From Clostridium sp. C105KSO13 (GTDB taxonomy: Bacteria; Bacillota; Clostridia; Lachnospirales; Lachnospiraceae): a stretch of DNA of 64,000 nt. Both the position numbers and the translations under genes were made by a program. Where the stretch lies: contig NZ_FBWL01000160.1 in the NCBI RefSeq assembly GCF_001517425.1, positions 1 through 64,000 on the forward strand. Direction: 5' to 3'. Numbering within the stretch: the stretch's first letter is position 1; each line of letters begins with the position of its first letter. Below are positions 60,183-64,000 of this stretch, piece by piece. The notes beneath the pieces are model-generated. The model worked only from the letters and a program-made list of their open reading frames with translations. It did not search any database and was not told where the DNA came from.

Positions 60183-60434
60183 ATGTATTTCGAAACGTAT
60201 GAGAGACTGAAACAGTATGCTGCATTGTATCCTGACCGTATAGAGTCTCTTACACAAAAAACTCTGGATAAAATGGAATTCGAAAACGAAGCTTTCACTG
60301 TTGAAAAAGCAACTGCAAATAGTTTGACTTGCCTTTCAATTAGGAATATACTGAAAGCTAAAGGGACGCTGGCGAAGCCTCGCTCCCCAAGAATCTACAG
60401 TGCTAAACTGGAGACAAAAATATTTAAAAAATAG
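60183..60434 (+). CDS. Hypothetical small protein
   Basis: 83 residues from MYFETYERLKQYAALYPDRI, with AAAGGAG before the ATG; the longer frame from 60117 crosses repeat B3 and is not used. It is helical at the start and basic at the end (KAKGTLAKPRSPRIYSAKLE). It lies 18 bp before the M24 peptidase gene and is probably co-transcribed with it. Family not recognised. Confidence 0.65.
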   Translation: MYFETYERLKQYAALYPDRIESLTQKTLDKMEFENEAFTVEKATANSLTCLSIRNILKAKGTLAKPRSPRIYSAKLETKIFKK

Positions 60435-60452
60435 AAACGGAGATGTCTGATT

Positions 60453-61520
60453 ATGAACGAGAAAAAATTACTCACCTACATGAAAGAACACAGCATTGAT
60501 GCATTTTACGTGGCAAAAAAGGAAAATGTCCGCTTTATCAGCGGTTATACCGGAGACGACAGTTCACTGCTGATTACGGAAAATGCATACTTTTTTCTGA
60601 CAGACCCCAGATACACAGAGCAGGCCGGCTTAGAATGTCCTGAATATGTCATTAAAAACTGGCGTACCCCAGGCAAGACAAAGGGTGATATGGTAGGTAC
60701 ACTGGTCACCGAAAAGAAGTTATCTAAAGTTGCTTTCGAATCCGATTTCTTAAGCTACGCAGATTTCTTAACCTTCCAGGAAAAGGTTCCTGCAACCCTT
60801 GTCCCCTGTTCAGGCGTTATTGAGGAGATGCGTCAAGTAAAAACAGAAGAAGAAATCCAGTATATGAGAGATGCCTGCGAAATTTCCTGCCGGGCACTGG
60901 ACAGACTGCTGCCTCTCATTAAACCGGGAATTACAGAAAAAGAACTTGCGGCAACCCTTTCTCTTTACATGGTACAGGAAGGGGCAGACACGATGCCCTA
61001 CGGGAATATTCTGATATCAGGTGCAAAGACCTCTCTTCTCCACGGCATCCCTTCTGAGAAGGCTATCGAATATGGTGATTTTGTGCTGATGGATTTCGGC
61101 TGTCAGGTAAACGGATATATGTCAGACATGACACGTACCGTTGTGGTTGGCAAAGCTACCGAAAAGCAAAAAGAAGTCTATTCTCTTTGTAAACAAATGA
61201 CGGAAGAATCCACAGAAATCACAAAGGCGGGGATTACCGGAAAAGAAATTTATCTGAAATCTCTGGAAGCCATTCAGGATACTCCTTACATGGGATATCA
61301 GTACAACAATATCGGCCATGGGATTGGGCTTTTTGTTCATGAGGGACCCTTTGATTCCATAACAGATACCACTCCAATTCCTGCTGGAAACGTTCGGACA
61401 ATCGAACCTGGTATCTACATACCACAGTGGGGGGGCATAAGAATTGAAGACCAGCTCCTGGTGAAAGAAGACGGATATGAAAACATGGTACGCTTTACAC
61501 ACGATTTAATTGAATTATAG
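60453..61520 (+). CDS. Xaa-Pro aminopeptidase, M24 family
   Basis: 355 residues. An N-terminal creatinase-like domain (1-~125) and a pita-bread catalytic domain with all metal ligands: Asp214 and Asp225 (LMDFGCQVNGYMSDMTRT), His289 (IGHGIGLFVHEGP), Glu318 (TIEPGIYIP) and Glu332 (GIRIEDQLLV). Cleaves N-terminal residues before proline, complementing the proline iminopeptidase at 28589. Start after GGAGATG; ended by a strong terminator. Confidence 0.93.
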   Translation: MNEKKLLTYMKEHSIDAFYVAKKENVRFISGYTGDDSSLLITENAYFFLTDPRYTEQAGLECPEYVIKNWRTPGKTKGDMVGTLVTEKKLSKVAFESDFLSYADFLTFQEKVPATLVPCSGVIEEMRQVKTEEEIQYMRDACEISCRALDRLLPLIKPGITEKELAATLSLYMVQEGADTMPYGNILISGAKTSLLHGIPSEKAIEYGDFVLMDFGCQVNGYMSDMTRTVVVGKATEKQKEVYSLCKQMTEESTEITKAGITGKEIYLKSLEAIQDTPYMGYQYNNIGHGIGLFVHEGPFDSITDTTPIPAGNVRTIEPGIYIPQWGGIRIEDQLLVKEDGYENMVRFTHDLIEL

Positions 61521-61528
61521 AAAAACAC

Positions 61529-61557
61529 GAGACGGCGTTTTTATTTCGCCGTCTCTT
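61529..61557. terminator. Terminator after the M24 peptidase gene
   Basis: GAGACGGCG / CGCCGTCTC perfect 9-bp stem with a T-rich loop, followed by TTCTT. It lies between convergent genes. Confidence 0.85.
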
Positions 61558-61558
61558 C

Positions 61559-62923
61559 TTACCTGATATCTCTGTATTCTTCCGCTATTTTCTCTACAGA
61601 CTCCCCTTTGCGGTACCTTCTCCTGAGGCTATACATTTTCCCCATGAGTCTCAATTTGGGGATTGTCCCCTTTGGATATCTCCGGTCAGAGGTGTAAATA
61701 CGATTTGTTGTCATACCGATTTTTTCTCTTCTTTTCTTTAAATCCAGTGAAAACTGGTAATCTTCCATAAGCGGTATTTCTGGAAACATCTCCATTTCTA
61801 AAAAGAGTTTTCGTTCTATAAACATGCCCTGATCTCCAAATATAATGCCGCGCACTTTCATGCGGTAATTGGAAATTATTCTGCATGTTAACATGAAGAA
61901 ATTGGGGGATGCAAAAGCGACTCCAAAACCGCCCACCCGGTACTTTTTCGTCACATACCGAATCTGCTCCAGTGTATTTGGCGGCAGGCAGCTGTCGCAG
62001 TGCAGGAAAAACAGAATGTCGCCATGACTTGCTTTTGCCCCCGCATTCATCTGACAGCCTCTTCCCTTTTTCGTTCTTATGATTTTAAACTCTTTTTTTA
62101 TCTTTTCCAGGGTTTTATCTGTGCTTCCACCATCCGCAAAAATAATTTCACACTTGTCTTTTATTGGTTCCAGCTGTTTTTGAATATGTGTAATTGTTTT
62201 TTCTTCATTGTATGTAGGGATGATAATGGATATCTTCCGGTGACTTAATATAAATTTTCTGGTATTTTCACTGTATGTTTCTCCTTGCCGGTTCAGAAAT
62301 CTTTTACGACAGCTCACACTGTTTCTGTATCTCTCAGTGAACTCCTGCAAATCCCCCGGTCGGTCCAGATCCGATAGCTGAGGGACATAATCAATAGAAA
62401 TGTTTTTATCTTTAAGGGCCTCCACTGTATTCTCAAATACTGTTTCATGCCCATAAGTCTGATTCTCAAAGGCCGCTGTATACAGTTGTTTCATCCCTAT
62501 CAGGTAATATCCTCCGTCCGACGTAGCACCCAGCACAACGTCCCTGGTTCTCAGCTTCTCAAAAGCATTTTCCAGATAAGATGCTCTCAGTTCGGGGATA
62601 TCTGTCCCAATTAAAATACATGCCCTGTAACCTTCACGAAAAACCGCCTCAAGGGCATTTTTCATTCTCTCCCCCAGGCAGCCTCCTTTTTGTTCTCTGT
62701 ATTTCACCGTTCTTCCAAAAATGGGAAACAGAATATTCTGTTTCCCTTCCGGTGTGAAAAACACATATAAGTCTCTGCCGGTCTTTTGGCATTCTCTTTC
62801 TATATCCTTCAAAAAACATATATGCAGCTGTGCACATTCCTTCTCTGATAAATATGGCATCATTCTGGTTTTTGTGTGCCCCGGAACGGGTATCCTTGTA
62901 AATATAAGTATTGCTTCTTTCAT
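61559..62923 (-). CDS. Fused two-domain transferase: DUF2064 domain plus family 2 glycosyltransferase
   Basis: 454 residues. Residues 1-~195 match the DUF2064 / TIGR04282 type ('radical SAM/selenodomain-associated transferase 1'): LIFTRIPVPGHTKTRMMPYL, CILIGTDIPEL and LGATSDGGYYLIGM. After a linker, 229-454 is a GT2 glycosyltransferase of the TIGR04283 type ('transferase 2'): ISIIIPTYNEEKTITHI, FADGGSTDKTLE, FFLHCDSCLPPN and IFGDQGMFIERKLFLEM. The two are often separate neighbouring genes; here they are one polypeptide. It lies 21 bp downstream of the ArsS-like radical SAM gene, so both serve one pathway, probably a glycosylated product of that enzyme. Start after GGGGG. Confidence 0.88.
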   Translation of the reverse strand: MKEAILIFTRIPVPGHTKTRMMPYLSEKECAQLHICFLKDIERECQKTGRDLYVFFTPEGKQNILFPIFGRTVKYREQKGGCLGERMKNALEAVFREGYRACILIGTDIPELRASYLENAFEKLRTRDVVLGATSDGGYYLIGMKQLYTAAFENQTYGHETVFENTVEALKDKNISIDYVPQLSDLDRPGDLQEFTERYRNSVSCRKRFLNRQGETYSENTRKFILSHRKISIIIPTYNEEKTITHIQKQLEPIKDKCEIIFADGGSTDKTLEKIKKEFKIIRTKKGRGCQMNAGAKASHGDILFFLHCDSCLPPNTLEQIRYVTKKYRVGGFGVAFASPNFFMLTCRIISNYRMKVRGIIFGDQGMFIERKLFLEMEMFPEIPLMEDYQFSLDLKKRREKIGMTTNRIYTSDRRYPKGTIPKLRLMGKMYSLRRRYRKGESVEKIAEEYRDIR

Positions 62924-62944
62924 GGTATTGCTTCCCCCGTTGTT

Positions 62945-63922
62945 TTAATTTTCCGTGGCCCCGCCGCAGCTGGATCCCTGTCCGGCAGTACAGGCATAGC
63001 AGTGTCTGCCGAAACACACTTGTCTCGGGGTATAATTATTATGTATTATATCAAATATATTATCTCCTGTCGAGATTGGAATGCCGGCTGCCTGGTTAAA
63101 GTCACAGTCATAGAGTGCTCCATCATAGCCCACCGACAGCTGAAAACGGCACATCATACCTGGCAGCGTCGACGGATTAAAGGAATCATACAGCTTATAC
63201 ATATAACCATTGAGGTTCCCACTATTTATCAGAAAAGTACCAAACCTTCCGGTTGGATTATTCGTGATTGTAAATAACTGGTTAAATGTAATTCCATATT
63301 TATCACCAAGCTTTTTCTTATACTCTTGCTCCATGGCACCCTGCTCAGGCGGGAAAAATGCGCCTGCCGGATTGTATACCATGTTCAGCACCAGATGGGG
63401 ATCTTTTCCGTACCCCAGTTTATTCAGCTCCTTGATCACCTTAATCGCTTTGTCAAATGTGCCGCTGCCCCGCACTTTGTCCATTCTTCCAGCTTCATAG
63501 TAGGGCAGGGAACATACCAGTTCTACTTCATTTTCTGCATATAGCTGCAGCAGATGGCTGTACTTTTTCTCCAGCAAGATAACTAAATTAGTGCGCACAA
63601 TGACATGCCCGGTTATTTTACAGGCTTCTTTTAAAAACCATTCAAAATCAGGGTTCATCTCCGGAGCACCCCCGGTAATATCAATGGTTGAAAATCCCTG
63701 CTTTTCATATACTGCAAGGCAGGCTTCCATGACTTTCTTTGACATTACCTCTGTCCGCCCGGGTCCAGCTTCTACATGACAGTGCTTACAGGCAAGATTA
63801 CACATCTTTCCCAGATTAACCTGCAGAACTTCCATTTTGTCAGCCGTATTTTTCACTTCATCATCAGATATCATTTCAGGAAAATCCGGGATATCTGTTA
63901 ATTTCTCCAGTTGTTTCAACAT
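62945..63922 (-). CDS. ArsS-like radical SAM/Cys-rich protein (TIGR04167 type)
   Basis: 325 residues. The radical SAM cluster motif is C41-x3-C45-x2-C48 in GKMCNLACKHCHVEAGP, with GG motif DITGGAPEMNPDF. The C-terminal part has extra Cys clusters: MMCRFQL..DCDFNQ and CFGRHCYACTAGQ with C303, C308, C311 and C319. Homologues include ArsS, which joins a 5'-deoxyadenosyl group to arsenic in arsenosugar synthesis, and forms with selenocysteine near the C-terminus; here that position (TGC) is Cys. No arsM is visible, but the neighbouring gene is cut off. ATG after GGAG. Confidence 0.88.
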   Translation of the reverse strand: MLKQLEKLTDIPDFPEMISDDEVKNTADKMEVLQVNLGKMCNLACKHCHVEAGPGRTEVMSKKVMEACLAVYEKQGFSTIDITGGAPEMNPDFEWFLKEACKITGHVIVRTNLVILLEKKYSHLLQLYAENEVELVCSLPYYEAGRMDKVRGSGTFDKAIKVIKELNKLGYGKDPHLVLNMVYNPAGAFFPPEQGAMEQEYKKKLGDKYGITFNQLFTITNNPTGRFGTFLINSGNLNGYMYKLYDSFNPSTLPGMMCRFQLSVGYDGALYDCDFNQAAGIPISTGDNIFDIIHNNYTPRQVCFGRHCYACTAGQGSSCGGATEN

Positions 63923-63924
63923 TT

Positions 63925-64000
63925 TTATAACTCCAGTTTCTTAACAATATTTTTCATCTGTACTCCATGGACCAGTGTCGCGCCGCCTCTTATGGCAGCC
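63925..64000 (-). CDS. C-terminal end of an upstream gene, cut by the window edge
   Basis: 25 codons reading AAIRGGATLVHGVQMKNIVK and ending KLEL, then TAA three bases before the radical SAM ATG. The GGAG in its last codons is the ribosome site of the radical SAM gene, so the two are tightly coupled. The family cannot be told from this fragment. Confidence 0.7.
   Translation of the reverse strand, partial: AAIRGGATLVHGVQMKNIVKKLEL

Noticed and set aside
62945-63010. Possible selenocysteine in the radical SAM C-terminus
   Set aside because: The codon at the family's Sec-prone region reads TGC, not TGA, and no SECIS-like hairpin was noted; treated as Cys.
1-64000. tRNA, rRNA genes or CRISPR arrays
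   Set aside because: No CCA-ended cloverleaf, conserved rRNA segment or regularly spaced direct repeats were seen when reading the intergenic regions; a covariance search was not possible here.

Overview
The window looks like chromosome from a spore-forming gut Clostridia, most likely a Lachnospiraceae of the Blautia / Lachnoclostridium type. The evidence is gene content and order: ylxM-ffh-rpsP-khpA-rimM-trmD, pyrH-frr-uppS-cdsA-dxr-rseP, a PdaA-like deacetylase and a SpoIID-like protein (sporulation), a CmpB-type membrane protein, AsnA, meso-DAP dehydrogenase, strong GGAGG-type ribosome sites and moderate GC. This is inference from sequence; no database was searched. No tRNA, rRNA, CRISPR array or prophage was seen.

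Layout. 1-0.5 kb: the 3' end of an IS4-family transposase. 0.7-4.3 kb (minus): the SRP/ribosome-maturation operon, driven by a near-perfect sigma-A promoter embedded in the terminator of the upstream subtilisin-like protease. 4.4-9.4 kb: the protease, a tiny Cys/Gly-rich repeat protein, small hypothetical genes with an unusual 92-bp overlap, a hotdog thioesterase, a TruA paralogue with Glu in place of the catalytic Asp, and a CmpB-type membrane protein. 9.4-18.6 kb: a maltodextrin locus (glucan phosphorylase, ABC importer, MalQ, LacI repressor, plus a divergent AraC gene). 18.6-23 kb: a prepilin-type peptidase, a PHP phosphoesterase, AsnA, and a Pit phosphate transporter with its PhoU-like partner. 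23-26.3 kb: a thiamine-precursor ABC importer under a TPP riboswitch. 26.3-32.5 kb: an HMA protein, aldehyde dehydrogenase, proline iminopeptidase, EamA transporter, and a LysR gene divergent from YeiH. 32.5-36.8 kb: carAB. 37-42.3 kb: an FtsX/MacB-like ABC pair, small ORFs and a transglutaminase-like protein. 42.4-51.9 kb: a SpoIID/peptidoglycan-binding protein, then a same-strand run lrgA-lrgB-clc-pyrH-frr-uppS-cdsA-dxr-rseP. 52-56 kb: shikimate genes aroF-aroB-aroE and pdaA. 56-61.5 kb: Ddh, a PanE-like reductase, an aldo/keto reductase, an AraC regulator, a small ORF and an M24 peptidase. 61.5-64 kb: a fused two-domain transferase and an ArsS-like radical SAM protein, probably one operon with a third gene cut by the window end.

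Three families of short palindromic repeats recur between genes. Family A centres on GGGTCAGTCCCC. Family B has a core reading roughly GATACCTGCGGATTGC. Family C contains TCAATGAGACAGTGCACTAG. They sit at gene 3' ends and in at least two cases (trmD, frr) supply the stop codon; family A copies look like transcription terminators.

The points most worth checking are these repeat families, the combined terminator/promoter before ylxM, the TruA variant, the TPP riboswitch with its exact 10-nt anti-terminator match, the radical SAM / transferase cluster, and the Cys-rich duplicated mini-protein.
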